The notes under the pieces: generated by a model
What the model was told of the DNA's origin: nothing
Seen by the model: only the letters and a program-made list of their open reading frames with translations
The model's database searches: none
Made by a program: the position numbers and the translations under genes
Part shown: piece by piece, positions 23,621-38,100 of the stretch
How the letters are laid out: each line of letters begins with the position of its first letter
Position numbering within the stretch: position 1 is the stretch's first letter
Source of the DNA: Cunninghamia lanceolata
Lineage: Eukaryota > Streptophyta > Pinopsida > Cupressales > Cupressaceae
Length of the DNA stretch: 64,000 nucleotides
Direction: 5' to 3'
Assembly (NCBI GenBank): GCA_027924645.1
Contig: BSBN01001752.1
Location: forward strand, 10,682,001-10,746,000

Positions 23621-26050
23621 GCATGTCCCTATCCATCTAAGTCAAGGTAGATGCTCGTCATAACATGTCAATAGTAACCTATCTGGAGTAATTGCTTTGT
23701 CAGGATCATAGCGTTCATGTACAATCCATTGGTGGTGTTGTGATCCTCATTAATAACAGAGTTGGCCTTGTCCAAATGATTACATCTTGCTAGGGTATCG
23801 TCATAGCACTTATATTGAGTGTTGTTGCCACAATGCGACAGATTTGGGATTTAGGATTTTTGGATTTGAGGCGTGATTTTGGATTTGAATGGGGGATGTT
23901 GGATGTGGAATTAGTTGATTAAGATTCATAGGATTTAGGTGGGTGGAATGGCGACTTAGATTGGATTAGAGGATTCTTGACTTGCCATACTTGGGATAGT
24001 GGATTATAAAGTTTGGGTTTTGGATTAGGATGGTGATTAGAACCAATATTCTTATACAATCTAGAAAGAGGTGAACACCTATTATATGCAAGGTACATCT
24101 TTCGATGTAGCTCCCGTTTTTGAGTGATTGAAGGAATGACACATTGTCTCAAAATTTTGAAATTGGATTGGGTAGAAATTAATCTTTCAAAGAAAAGAAG
24201 ATAAAAATATGAAAAGACGTAGTAGTTCATCATATCTTCATCAATATATCTTTATGTATTTGCAGGTGTGGACATCTTCAACAAATATAAATTAACCTAT
24301 TTAAATTGTGTACAATTTAATTCGATGCAATCTAAGACAATAAGGTTATATTCTTGACAAAGATGCCTAGATGGTTATTTTAAACTCAAGAAAATGTTTT
24401 AAAGAAAGCACCCTAACAAAAGAATAATAGACATTTTTTATACTAATCAACATAGTTACTAGGAGACAGGAACAAATATTGCTACAGGAAACTATGACCG
24501 AAATTGGTACGCCATCTTTCAAAAAAATGAGAGGGAGTACTCGGAGACCGAAAAAACAAAAAAATAGAAGGGATAGGTATTTGGAAAGGGAAAAAGTCAA
24601 AAGAAAATATTTCATTTTTTAAATACACATTAAAATTATATTAAGAATTACAAAAATAGTCATTATACAGGCATGCTTGCCTATGGCTGCCCACATGCCC
24701 ACCCAGGACCTAAATTTGATGGCCCCGTATGGCCGTATTTAGACATTTTTGCCGTAAAATACAATCAAAATTTTAAAAAGATTGTATCACATGAAAGGAG
24801 AGATATTGGATAGACTGTCAAAATTTATATAAAATTATGATGATATATATATTTGGTTTATATATAATTTTACTTATACTAAGGTATATCATTGTATTTT
24901 AAAGGCACCTTTGAATAGATAACCATCATTAAAAAATTGATTGACAGGCAAGGTCAACCGTCAAATTTAAGCCCTGTGCCCACCCACCCGAGACACATAT
25001 ACCCACCCACACACACATGTACATACATGTGTCTATTAGTGTTAGTGATACATAATATAAATTTTATTAGCAGAAGCTACTATTATAAAGTATCCCTCTT
25101 TCCCAATTCAATCAATTGATAAAACTTGAGTCTACATAGACATTTTAAGCCTTTTTACTGTTTCTCTTCTCACTGGTACCTGTTTGGGTTTTGATAAGAA
25201 GACTTACAGTTACAGAAAGCTTGTAAATTTTCATGCAAAAATAGAAAATTACAAATTTATTCATGTATTTCTTTAAATCTTTTAGATCTTGTCAACCAGA
25301 TATCTGCACGAGGAAATAACCAATGTAATTTATACCTCTATCAACAGTTTCCCAATTTTCAAGAGGTGCTTCCATAGGACAAATGGAGATGCTAAGAAAC
25401 TTCCATTTTAAGTCTCCTGTGCCTAGTGGCATCCCCATTTGTGGCTTCAAGGTGGGGAGGTGTGTTTCTGATACGATAGACGAGTACCAAGAGTTGAGAT
25501 ACAATTATCTGGAAAATATGATAAACAATTTAGTTTTTATAATATTCCATTTTAGTTGAATTTCAAAATTCCAACCACAATATCATACAGCACAGCATTT
25601 GCATATGTAAATGCCAAATTTGTCAATGTTGCTGACACCTAACCTGTATAATTTAGAACTTCAGAATAAATAGGATCTCAAAAACACTAATGAGCATAAC
25701 AGGAAGGCCTACATTATTAACATCATGGAACATCTGGAAACAAATGCACTTTTGTTTCTGTTGCAGAATGCTATGTAACCGTGGTAGATATGTCTGTTGG
25801 TCTGTAGCCTAGTTTTAGGAAGGGGCAAATATCATGGAGACAGTTGTGGTTCAAAACTTGGGAATTAGATCCTCTGTGAAAAGCAGTGTTACCTTGACAA
25901 AATTGTAATCAAGGAATTACCTTGGATCAAAAATGGTTTGTTTCCGACAAAAAGATCAAACAAAAATAGTAAGTAAAAGAAAACACAAGGGAAGAAATGA
26001 TTCAGTAACATAATGTTGAAAAATGTTCTTTTCTGTTAAAATGAATTTTA
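23620..26050. other. AT-rich DNA downstream of the glucosidase gene
   Basis: No gene or element recognised. Short open frames on both strands have no recognisable domain. The 3' UTR of the minus-strand gene should lie just below 26051, but no clear end signal could be chosen. Confidence 0.45.
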
Positions 26051-26189
26051 CTAGTATTTTTCTGCCATGATCAAAGCAATAAGGGAAGTCCATCCTGTGA
26101 ATGGATGTGCACCCTTTCCCTTGCCAGCTGCAGTATTATCATATTGCTCCCAAAAGTAACCACTTCTAAAGTAGTGGAACACAATATTC
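26051..26189 (-). CDS. GCS1: Glucosidase terminal exon
   Basis: 139 bp starting after ATTGTAG and ending in TAG at 26051-26053. Encodes [18 protein letters not shown], a Gly/Lys-rich link, [18 protein letters not shown]. The short tail after the conserved block suits the family C-terminus. Confidence 0.9.
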
Positions 26190-29100
26190 CTACAATTTTC
26201 AAGTCAGAAAAAGCTTATAAATTCTTTATTCAAAAACATATAAACTAGACACATGAAAAATGCTTAAAACTGTAAAATTCATATGGCAAGGTTATTACTC
26301 AATGAGATTGTGTCTAAGCTCGGTATAAACCTCAGCTGCTCTTGTTTTGTACGGTCCAGAATCTGCAAAATATTCCTGATTGCTGATTCTCGAGGAACCA
26401 ATTTCTGAAAATAGAAAAAAAAAAAGTACACAATGCCAAGAAGGACAATACCTTGAGCATAATGATGAAGTGCCGAGAGAATGAGGTAATTCATGTTAAT
26501 CCAAACAGGACCCCTCCAATATGGTGGGTCATGCTCTGTGTTGTATTTCATGTACAGAGAACTACACAATGGAACAGAAGAGTTTAGAGCATAAAGACAG
26601 CCTTGCATGACCAAATCTTATTTTGAGAGTTCTTATTTTGATTGAGAAGCTTAGCATCCACAACTATAAATCATAAAACTCTAAAAATTAAAAATTAAAG
26701 TAAGCAAAACTAAACTTCTTATCCTTAAGCATGCAAATCTAAAGTTAAAAATCCAAAGTAAAGTTCTTATTCTAACATGTGTTGATGCTAATGTCGGGGA
26801 GAAAAGAATACACCCAAATTAAAGCATCCAAAACTATAAAACTTAATGGAAATTGAAGCTGAGTTGATCCATATGTATGTGTATCATATATGGAAAATGC
26901 AATGTGCATGCGAAATCTGTCATCTGCTTTATATGGGTCAGAAACAGAGTATTAAGCTTAGACAAAGATGATAAAAAAGATTATTTAATAAAAACGCTAT
27001 TAGGAAGTAGGAAGGGAAAATTTTCCATACAAGTTAACATAGATATAGCTATCATTTCATTCAACATAGTTCCATCCTGAACTATAAAGATAAAAGATTT
27101 AATAGAAATATTTGATTGGATAGCATCAGAACAAGAAAAACTGTTAATATTAGGAGACTGCAATATAATGAGAACTGTTCAGCGAGATGTTACAAAAATA
27201 TGCTCTAACAGACGTGAACTTCTATCAAGGTCAGTAAACATGGTGTAATACAAAGAAAGGAAATAGATACATAGGACAGAAACTGGAAAGGTTTTTTCTT
27301 ATCTCAAAACTGGATTAACAGAAAATGGCAATTAACAGCTTATGTCCAAAATCTGACATTCCAGATCATTGCCCAATCCAGTATGAAATTATCACTCCCT
27401 CCAAAAGGACTAATGTGTCCTATGTCAGAAACATCTGGCTGTAGCATTAAATAGTGCAAAAGTGGAGTGAAAGGAGAAGATCAAGGGTTATAAGATGTAT
27501 TAATTTCTGGTAGCATTAGAATTGTTAAAAATAAGTTAAATAAATGGACCCAGATAGCCGTTGGAAACATCTTCAGGAACACCAAAGTGACCCACAAACT
27601 AGTTGCCATACAGGGCCAAGACAGGGATAATCAATTCAATCTGTTAAAAAAATGGGGGGACTGCACTTTCATAAAAAAATATCACTGACTGTAGCATCAG
27701 ATAATATGCATGCAAAAGGAATTACAACAGAAAATTGAGGTAAATAGGCATCAAATGTTTGGTATTGTATCCATGACGTAGGCATACATATGGAATCCAA
27801 ACAACTTCATTTTGCTCATTACAGTAAAAAGATATATGCATAACAATTGGGTAGCCAGAATGGTCAGCCTCTCACATTCCTCAAGTACTTCTGTAAATAG
27901 AAACTTACAACCATATTAGAAGCCATATCAATTGCAAACAATAATGTAACAGCAGCTGCACTTGGTTGGATGTACATATTATATTTTCGATGAACCAGCA
28001 ATTACACGACCAGAAGTTCAAAACTTCAAAATACTCAAAAGCAAATAGATTTATAGAAAAAGAAGGATATTTAGTTGAGGTGGAAATCTAGAGTGATTTC
28101 AATGGTTGAAGGGGACAGCAATACCAAGTTATTCCGGGAAACATTCTTTAAAACAGAACAAATAAATGACATTGAATATCTAAAGACCCTAGAAGATATG
28201 ATTGCGGAGAATTTGGATGCTATACAACAAATAGAAACAAGATATTTGGTGCACCTCTCCCAGAACTAGACAGAAACATGTTAGTGCAACAGTTCTTGAT
28301 GTCAAATGAATTAGAAATTTAGAAGCAATTGCAGAAGAACAAAATGCAGTATTTAAAATCTGATAACTAAAGAAGAGCCATGAGAACCAATTTTCTCCTT
28401 GGAAAAAGACAAAGTAGCAGGGCCAAATGGTTTCCAGCACAATGTTATGCAAAATGATCTTTTTGAAATAAAGAATTATGAAAAACAAGAAAAATCTTGC
28501 ATTAAAACGACACGCCAAATTTAGAGTTAATCCAAAAAAAATCACATGCACATGCTAGATTCATATAGGCTTATTTCTTTATGTAGTGCAGTAAACAACA
28601 TAATCTCAAAGATAATTGCCAATTGAATTCAACCGCTGCTGCAACAAGTTATCCCGATAACATAGACTAATTATGTCAAAAGAAGGTAAATATGTGATGG
28701 AGTAATGTAGGTGTCCAAGCAGACAAAAAATATATGGAATACTGTAGGAACATACAACAATAATATATGCATAACAACAAAATTCTATCTACAATCATAT
28801 AGCATTTCCATACTCAGTGTATACTAGAACACAAAATGATACAAAATCAAATGTTTTCATTGATCTCTATGAACACAATTTATGCGGTCTCTAGTGCAAG
28901 GATTAATAGCTATGTTACCAGGTTCACCTGTTTCTAAGGACATACCCGTACCAAAATTGGACTGGCTATGGATCCCAGATCTAGTCCCTCCTGGGTATGC
29001 CTAGGGTTCATACTGGGTATGCCTGAGACATACCTGGAACAAATTCACAGTCCCAAAGAACCTGGGAAACCCAGAAAAAAATTAGTTCTCTTTTTAAAAA

Positions 29101-32100
29101 GAACAGATTTTTAGGACCAACTAATTGCAGTTAAGCTGTCAGTTTTCTTCTCATAATTTTTTTTTTCAATCACAGTTAAGCTCTGTAAATTTCCTTCTCA
29201 TAAATCATAAATATCCATGAGCAGGTTTTGTCTAGGCATAAACTTTTTTAAACATATGAATTCTAAGCAATATCTATGACACATTTTTCCACCATACACT
29301 CTGAATTTGTATCCTATACATGCTGCTTGCATTGATCTTTCATATTTTGCACATTAGGCTCCAGATTCTACTATTCATTCAATGACCATGCCACTTGATA
29401 TGCACTCTCAGAGGACATTAAGATTTGACAATATACTTGAATGGCAGCTATACTTAGGCCTCTATATGGGAAATACAGCAGCAAACAGAACAGATGCTGC
29501 TCTACAAATGGTTCTTTGGTTCTTCAGCTTTTCCTTGATATTATTTGTTATGGGTAATATATTATATGTTTCTTATTATATTTATATAAATGGATATAAA
29601 ATGTGTTTCTTGATTTACTAATATATTTATATTAGTATATATTAAATTTATTGTTATGGGTAATATATTATATGTTTCTTATTATATTTATATAAATGGA
29701 TATAAAATGTGTTTCTTGATTTACTAATATATTTACGCTGATAAGCGTTCTTGTAGTGAGCAGCACTACCTGATTTATATAAATGAATGGCAAGGATTAA
29801 AAGGACTACGATCGAAAAGATCGTGTCCATCCAATTTGCAATGACTCGCCAGTTTTTCTTATCTGTACCAGCGCACCATTATCTGCAACGAGGAAGCTTA
29901 TCTGTAGTTAAGGCGAGATTATCCAAATCTAATATATGATCGCGATCAGATTCATAGTGCCCTATCTGATTTGACATAGATCTTTTCACCATGCTCTAGC
30001 AATGGAGATGGTCACTGTACGCGTTTTCTTGCACGCTTACCATCCAGCGTTAACGCTGGGTTCAGTCTTTATTACCCACAGCCAAATCGCATATGGAGAT
30101 CATAACCAGATGCAACGCTTCTCTAGCAACACATTTTTCTTCCTCAAAATGTGGTTCGTCCTCGTCTTCATCCCTAAAGCCCCTCTCCTTCTGAGCCCCA
30201 GTAACCCCACCACGTCTTTTCTTGGGCTTAGGCCTGTCCCTTTTACCGAGTAGATTCTTAGGGCACTCGTAGGACAAATGGCCAGGCTCCCCGCATTCAT
30301 AGCACCTGCTCTTGTCCTTGTAAACCCTACGCTTGATAAATTATGTGGCACGGCCATTGTCTGATGCAATGGAGACCCTGAGCTTGCGCTTGTTGAGAAG
30401 CTTGCCGTCCATTTCTTTGACAGCCTTCTGGGCGTCGGCCTAGGCAGTGAAGAGCATGAAGTCGACACCCTTGCTCTGCCTGGACTGATGGTCCTTCATG
30501 ACGGTCACCTTGCCCACTTTGCTGAATGTGCTGAAAATGGTGAAAATGGTGAAAATGTCATTGTTGGTGAGAGAGTAGTCTAAATTGCCCGTAGTGGAAA
30601 TGTGCTTTTTATTTCTCTATCAAATTCATCCATGACTTACATCTCATTGTTCTTTTGAATTTTTCCTTGTCATTCTTACCCATGAGATACGTCCAACTAT
30701 TTTTTTGTTTGTTTGGTTCACCCATCACTTGCTCCAACCTTGTTTAATTTTACTATTAACTCATGGCTTGCATCTACCCATTTTTTCTGCATTTTAGTAT
30801 ACATATTTTTTAATTTGATAAATACTCTGTAAGAGGACAAACTCTCTCTTGAATTCACACAGGATTTGCATCATTTCTGTGAAATTACCTGTCATGAAAC
30901 CCACCATTCTCTGTTTTGGGTTGTCACAACTAACAAGTTGGATGAGGTTCTTTTCCCAATTTGAATGATTTGTTTGTTGTATCTCTCCTAGGATTTAAAC
31001 CCTTGACTCGTATGCTACTTGATTGAGCTAATACTATTCTGTTAATTTTATTATAACTTGTGGCCTAAATTGTTGTGTTTCTTTTTACATTTCCATGTAC
31101 TTTGGTTTCATCAATTGGGATTTCTTGCATTTCAATGTCATCTATGACATTCTTTGGTTTTTTTAATTGTTTTACAGAACTGTAAATGATTTAGGGCTCA
31201 TTTAGGGTATGGAAACTTTTTAAAGGTTTGGGATTTATTATAACTTAGTTAGGAAACCGATAAAAGATTTTGGACAGTTAATTTTTCAGCTTTTGAGATT
31301 TTGTTAACAAAGTACAAGACAATAGACAGTGTACAAGACAATAGACAGTTTTGTTTGAGCAATTTTTTTTTTTGGGAACATGTAAATCCTATAATCTAGT
31401 GCTAGTGGTTTGAATGAGCGGCAATCCTTACTATACTCATTGGGTGTTACTGATAAATTCATGATCCTAGTCCCATGTAAAGAATCTTATCTCCTCTTCT
31501 ACTGCACTATTATAGATCTAGAAAATAGACTTCAAAAATAAATCTCCAAGATATTTTTCAAATTTTAGAAGAGGAAAACATATTCTCCGTAACATTTTCT
31601 GGTTTTTCTTTAAAAAAGTAGTGCTATTTTAGTAGAAAATTCCCAACTGTGTTGATGCAAATTTCCATACTTCACCCCTGCTACCAAAGATGGAAAGCAC
31701 AAGGGCGTGAACCATTACTTGGCACTCAACACACTGTCAAACTGAGAAAGACGGGTATTAAATTTAAAAATTGATGGTGAAAGGAAGGGCATGCTTGTTT
31801 AGATTTCCAGTCACTGTCTACACACTGTATGTGGCCTAAATTGCACATCTTTTAAGCTTTGGACGCCTCTCTGCCATGGATAATGTGCGTGACAGCTCTA
31901 TTACTCACATTATTTAAAAACAATACAAAATCCAACAAAATTAGCAGCGCTTTAATAATTCTACAGTAGACATTGTTAAAAGATTGTGTGAAGAGCTCAA
32001 GTGAATTTTACTTATATTTGCAGTTTTTGTTGTTCTTTCTACCATTTTACTAGCCAAAGAAGAACCAGAAGGGTACTCTACAATAGAGACTGCAATAGCT

Positions 32101-35100
32101 TAAAGTACCATGCTCATTACATTCAGATTGCGGATTTCATCTGCTATAACTGTAATATATTATTATTTTCAATTTGGACCTTAGAAATACCACCTAGCTT
32201 GTACAGCTAAAGTTATAGCTTAGTACTTCATTTAATTTGCTTATATTATTTGCAGTGAGTGTGGAAGAAAACATGAGGAGCTCTCTTGGCATTTCCCTAA
32301 TAAAATATAATTATGATTTATAACAGCCTGCCTTGCTTGTAGGTTCTAGGTTTTGAGTTTAATTGGATTTTTAAAATTTAATTATACTGATTCTTTCTAT
32401 TGAAATAATCATTTATTCAATGTGTTAAATGCTGTATTCTAGGTTGATACAGTAGGAGTTTTATAAATTTTCATTTCTTTGTCAGTTAGATTGGATTTTT
32501 GGTTTTATCTCCTTATCCAAGAACTTAATCCCAAGCTTACCTTTTTCTTTCTATTATTTGAACTTCTAAGAGCAATGCTTATTTTAAATGATGTATTGAT
32601 ATTTCTGAATATTTAAGTCCTAAACATGTACCATCATCATTGGGACTTCATATTAAAAATCTTTCAAATAATAGTAAAAATTGATTAACATGTGTAAGGG
32701 AAAATCTAGAATTTAATATGTTAACTCTTTATATCTTTATTTTTAGTTTAGAATTTAATATGAATGTAAAGCATGATAAAATGTTTAAAACACTATTATA
32801 TTTTAATTTAAGGAAAGGAAAGAGGTTGTTCCTAAAAAATATTAGAGAGGAGATAAAAATGTGTGGTTTTTATATAGTTGAGGATGTTTGTTATTGTGTT
32901 GTTTTAGATTACATCAAATTAAGAGTTAGTATTAGGAATTTGTTATTGTGTTGCTTTAGATTGCATCTAATCAAGAGTTGATATTAGGAATTTTCATCAA
33001 GGCTTTTGCTCACTACCATTGTGTTATCAAGATGATTATGTGTACAATTTTGTTCCTTTTGGCACGGCAGCATCCATACAACTATGGTAGTGTCTTGTAT
33101 GTTTAAGGATGGCCGCAATTACAACTCCAAAGGGAGCTTGTCCTAAGGTGGTTGAACACCAAACATTCTTCAATAACAGCTTCGATTGTGTTGTGGTGTG
33201 CTTGTGTTTCTTGGTGTTGATTATTATTACTACTAATAAATGTGTAAAGGAAAATAATATTTATTTAGGGTTACTCTAGGATAATTAAATAAACATAAAA
33301 TTAGACATAGATTAAACTAGATTAAATCGATGACAATTGGGAATGAGGAGAGGCTACAAATTTGACCTCCAACCTCATCCATTGACGACGCTCCATGGAT
33401 GACAGAATTGGCATGTAAAACAATATTATTTTAGGAAATTGATTGTAAAGAATGTACTTAGCTCTTGACTAAGGAGAGACTACAGATGTTGATATCTTGA
33501 TGAATCAATTTGTCATACTCTAGGATCTTGTTATGCTCATCCTCAAATTTAGTGCAAACTTAGAAATCTGCACAAATCAATTATGTGCTTGGGGATCAAC
33601 TAGACATACTTGGACATTGAGACTTTGAGACAAGCCACATTTTGGCTAAAACTAGAATTGCCCCCTCCTTGGTGGACAATGTTGTTGCATTCATTTACTA
33701 CAATTGTTCAACACCAAAAAACACTATGCCAAATTTATCTCTTTCTAACAAAATTGCTCTGCTAAAAAATTATCAGCGTGCCCATTGAACCTATGGGTCC
33801 AATTGCTAGTTATATTACTATATATAAAATTTATTGTTAATATATATATAGTATGGCTGAACCCAGCCATACCAAATCTGCGGAAAAAAAATTGCCAAAC
33901 TGCTGAATAGAAACCCCAAACCTGAATCTAAATATGAACCCATACCAGCAACATAGATTAATAACCTATGATCTAGCAATATAAACTTCAGGAAAGGGCT
34001 AGATGCAACAAATGGCTTCAATAGTCAAGATGTCAACCACCCTAGTAACGTAAAAATACAAATCGTATCAAAGGCAGGTATGCCTTTATTCATGCTTTTG
34101 CCTAATATGCTCTATAGTATTCCCCCTCTAGGATTATTATTATCCTCGATATTCTGATCATTCAAACTTTTAGGAATGGAGAGTGGTGCTATCCGAAGTG
34201 GAACAGAGGGAGAAGCTAACAGGGTTGAAATCAATATGTTGACGTACATAAGCAGTTGATATTACTCTCTTCATGGTACAAACTAATATGCTGATTTTAA
34301 CCATCTCTCAACTCCTGGAAGAGATTATGCAGTGTTTCTCCAAGTTTTAGGGACTCTGGGATGGGGAGACAAGCGGATGGGGTTTCAAGGACAGCAAGAA
34401 TTTTCCACATTTTGTGGACAATGTGGGGATGATGGAGGGGGGGGGGCCTATTAAAAAATATAAAATAATTATATTTGAATTTTTAAAATAAAAATAAATT
34501 TAAAATGACTAAAAACCTGTGTTACACGGGGACGCGTCCCCTACTCCCCCGTCCCCGTCCCCTGTGGCGTTTCCAGTACGGGGGTACGGCAGGGGACGTC
34601 CCCTAGGCATCCCCAAAAAACCAGAAAATGACAAAACGTCTCATGGACGGCTTTTTTTTTAGGGGATGGCAGAATTGAAAAGGGGGACGCCTGGCCGTCC
34701 CCAATACGGCAGGGGACATCTAAGACGTCCCTCAAACGTCCCGGGGACGCCCAGGCATCCCCCCTCTATAAACTTAAACGCTCAGAGTTAGGTATATTGA
34801 AAAATATATGAATTTCTTATACTTTAAATATTTTTCAATATACCTTTCAGGATGTTTGAGATAGGTCTCAGATTCACCGGATTTAACATGCAAATTCTAG
34901 ACTTTGGAGGATCCCCCAAATTTCAGACTTAGTCAATTTTTCAGGATTTTCAGGATATCAGGATACCAAACTTAGTCATTTTCAGGATCTATGTACAAAC
35001 AACTGAGGGATGCAACCCAGAACACTGAGTATACACATGCCCTAGATCATATGACGTGTAATGTTTGAATTATGGCTCTTATGTTCTCTAAATGCATTAA

Positions 35101-38100
35101 TTTCTTTTTTTTTTTTTTGTAAAACTACGGTTTTCTTCTTTGCCGAGTCCTAGCCGAGTTTTTAGCCGAGTCCCAAGTCCAAGTCCTATTTTGGGCTGCC
35201 GAGTCCGCGGCGAGTCCGAGTTTTCAAACTATGGTTTTAAGCCTTTATTTAATATTGAAAATGTTGCAATGTCTATTACCTTCTGTATCATGAAACTATT
35301 ATTAGCACCCATAAGAAACTCAGTTTTCATCCCTCTTTTAGTCAATTTGTTATCAGTTAATCCTTGAGTTTGCACAGTCTGAGTCAATTGTCAACCTCCC
35401 AGTCAGTTTGCAAAGGTTATCTTGTCTTTGTCCTTTCAACTGAAAATTTTGCAGGGAAAACATGATCACATCAGAGCAGCAAATGATAAAAACAATTGAG
35501 CAGAACAAGGACAAAGTCAGGGAAGATTCCAGGGTTTTTCTGTCATGCAAGCAGAGGCAGTCATGGAATGAAAGTTGGAATGAGATAGCAAGGGCATAAG
35601 GCACATTTATTCATGGTAAAAGCCATTAGATTGTAGCATCTAAAAGTCAGAAAAGAGCTTATGAAAACTCACCAAGGTATCATCAAAGAAATTAAGTCAG
35701 AACAAACTACACATTTTGGTGGCTTGGCCACTAGAAATCTCCACCTAAGGGCATATAATGCAGAAATCACCTAAGGAAAGTGCACTCAAGCTAAGTAAGA
35801 ATCCAAGGTGACAAAGTGGCACACTTTGTCTTGGCAAAGCCAAGCTAAATCTCTGCCAAGTTTGATGTAAAGTGGCAACAGCATTATGAAAGCCGCCCAT
35901 GGAAGAAGAGGAAATGATCAAAGAGTTCAACTGTTGTTTTCAAGTGGCAAGGCCAGTAAAAAATTTAGTTTATAGTTTATACTGCTGTTAGTATGTTACA
36001 CTACTGCTGTCATGATTTATTCACATATTGATATTGTTGTTAAGTTATTAACATATATGATATCTCTATTTCATATTGATATTTTGAAAAATTCTTATAT
36101 ATATATATATATATTGAAAAATTCATATATCGCCGTCCCTTGCCGTCCCCAAAAATTGGCCCTCGGACTGCCGTCCCCGAAACGCGTCCCCTACCGTCCC
36201 CATCCCCCCGTCCCCGAAACGCCATAAAACATAGCTAAAAACAGCTTAAACTATAAGAAGCAGAAATTTTAGAAACATAAACATTTAAACATATTCACTA
36301 AAAATATAAGCATAAGCCCATACAAAGTATATAACTCTTGAAAATTCTCTATATTTGAAGGGGAGCATTACAACCACATAGGTGTTTGGGTCAATGTCAG
36401 TCTGAAATAGATTCAATTATGTTGTTGGTGAATTTAACTTGCTTGGTGCAAGTTTGTCTAATCTCATAGACACATTGAAGACATCATTTAACCAAGAAAT
36501 AAACTATGATTGAATGGTTCAATGAATTTCCTCTATAAAGCATAGGATAACAATCTCTCAGCTGGCATTTGAATAAACCTTTGACTACCACCAATAAGAT
36601 GAAATCATGAGTTTGCTTTCCATTGAACCAGTCCCCAACTTTCATTTATGGTCATGTTTTATTTCTTGCTTCTAACCAGTGATGCCTTCCTGTCTACAGT
36701 CTTTCTTTTGTATAGAAAAACTGGTCCATTAACTTGAGGCAGCTATGCTGCACTCTGGTTTATGACATATTAATTTTAAATGAGACGCCTCAATCTTCCT
36801 CTACATGCATTTAACCACCTCTAAGGGTTGCCTATACATATGTATTAAAGGATAACATAGAAACATCTTAAAATGTGGAAAAGAATTTGCATCACAGATA
36901 CAAAACATATGCAACACAAGTGTACTCGGAAGAACCCTCAACTAGGTAGAAAACTCCCAGAAGAGTGAGTACTTGCTCCTCGTGCCACTAATTCTCAGCC
37001 TTACCTATGTTTTCATCACCTCAGAAGCATTACAAAAGCTCTATATCTTGTACCGAGCTCCATCACATCTGTAGACTAACCTGAAGATGACATATGGCTG
37101 CAACAACTCTTGCTACAGCAGCAACTACAACCTTCATAAAATAGAGAGGACTAAAACCCCCAATTCCAAACAAAGAACTGTCACATCCTCCATTGCAAAT
37201 GAGATAAACCTAACACAAGGCTGAATTTAGGTATATAATCTGCCCTCTTGGCATCCATGGAGCCCTCTCTCACATTTGGAGCTTCCATGATACCCACAAC
37301 TACTCTCTAAATGAAAGAAAACTATTACAGCACCATGCAACCATCCTATGTTGGAATAAAACCAACAATAGAATGAGAATCCCCCTTCTTCCAGAAATGG
37401 AATCTGTTAAAACTTAAAACCTTCCTCTAACCAAAGGGAGGACCAAAAGGAAGAAAAATCAAAGCATCACATGCTTTGGAACCCCAAAAGTCACTCCTTC
37501 TGGGCATTTTTAATTAAAATGTGGCATTTTTTGTCTTTCATACAACTGTTGTTATATTTTTACAGCCTATATGATGCCTATTTTTTCACACACAATGTTT
37601 ATGCTACCTATAGAAGTCACCAAAATAACCCAACAATCAATTTTAAAGGTTAAAAAGACATCCCAAAATCTTCTGCAGCAACTACACAACTTTTGTAGCA
37701 ACTGTGTCCACTTCATCAACAATGACAACTACTTCCTGGAGCCATATTTTTTGCTTACAAACTCGAAATTCAATGTCATTTTTTAAAATTGCATAGAACT
37801 TTGAGAGGAAAACGAATATGCAAAAACATACCACCTTTGACTCAATTTGACCATTGTTTTGGGCTCTACAATAGAACTACACACTTATGACATGACCCCA
37901 ATGGTCCAAATGTCAAAAACAAATGTGAACAAATTGATTGATTTTGGATCACACCTCTGAAACTAGGGAGCTTCAAAGACCAAAAAGGAAATTGAAGATT
38001 CTCACCTTCCTCCAATCTGACCAAGAGCAACCTATCTCCAAGGCCAATTTCCAATGTAATGTCCCCTCGTGGCATTAATGAGTCCAGGTCAAATGATTGG

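Noticed and set aside
25292..25504. Minus-strand frame downstream of the glucosidase stop
   Set aside because: No domain, and the glucosidase already ends in its expected C-terminal block at 26051.
30100..30468. Minus-strand frame of 122 codons
   Set aside because: Out of frame with the recognisable U11/U12-31K reading in the same DNA.
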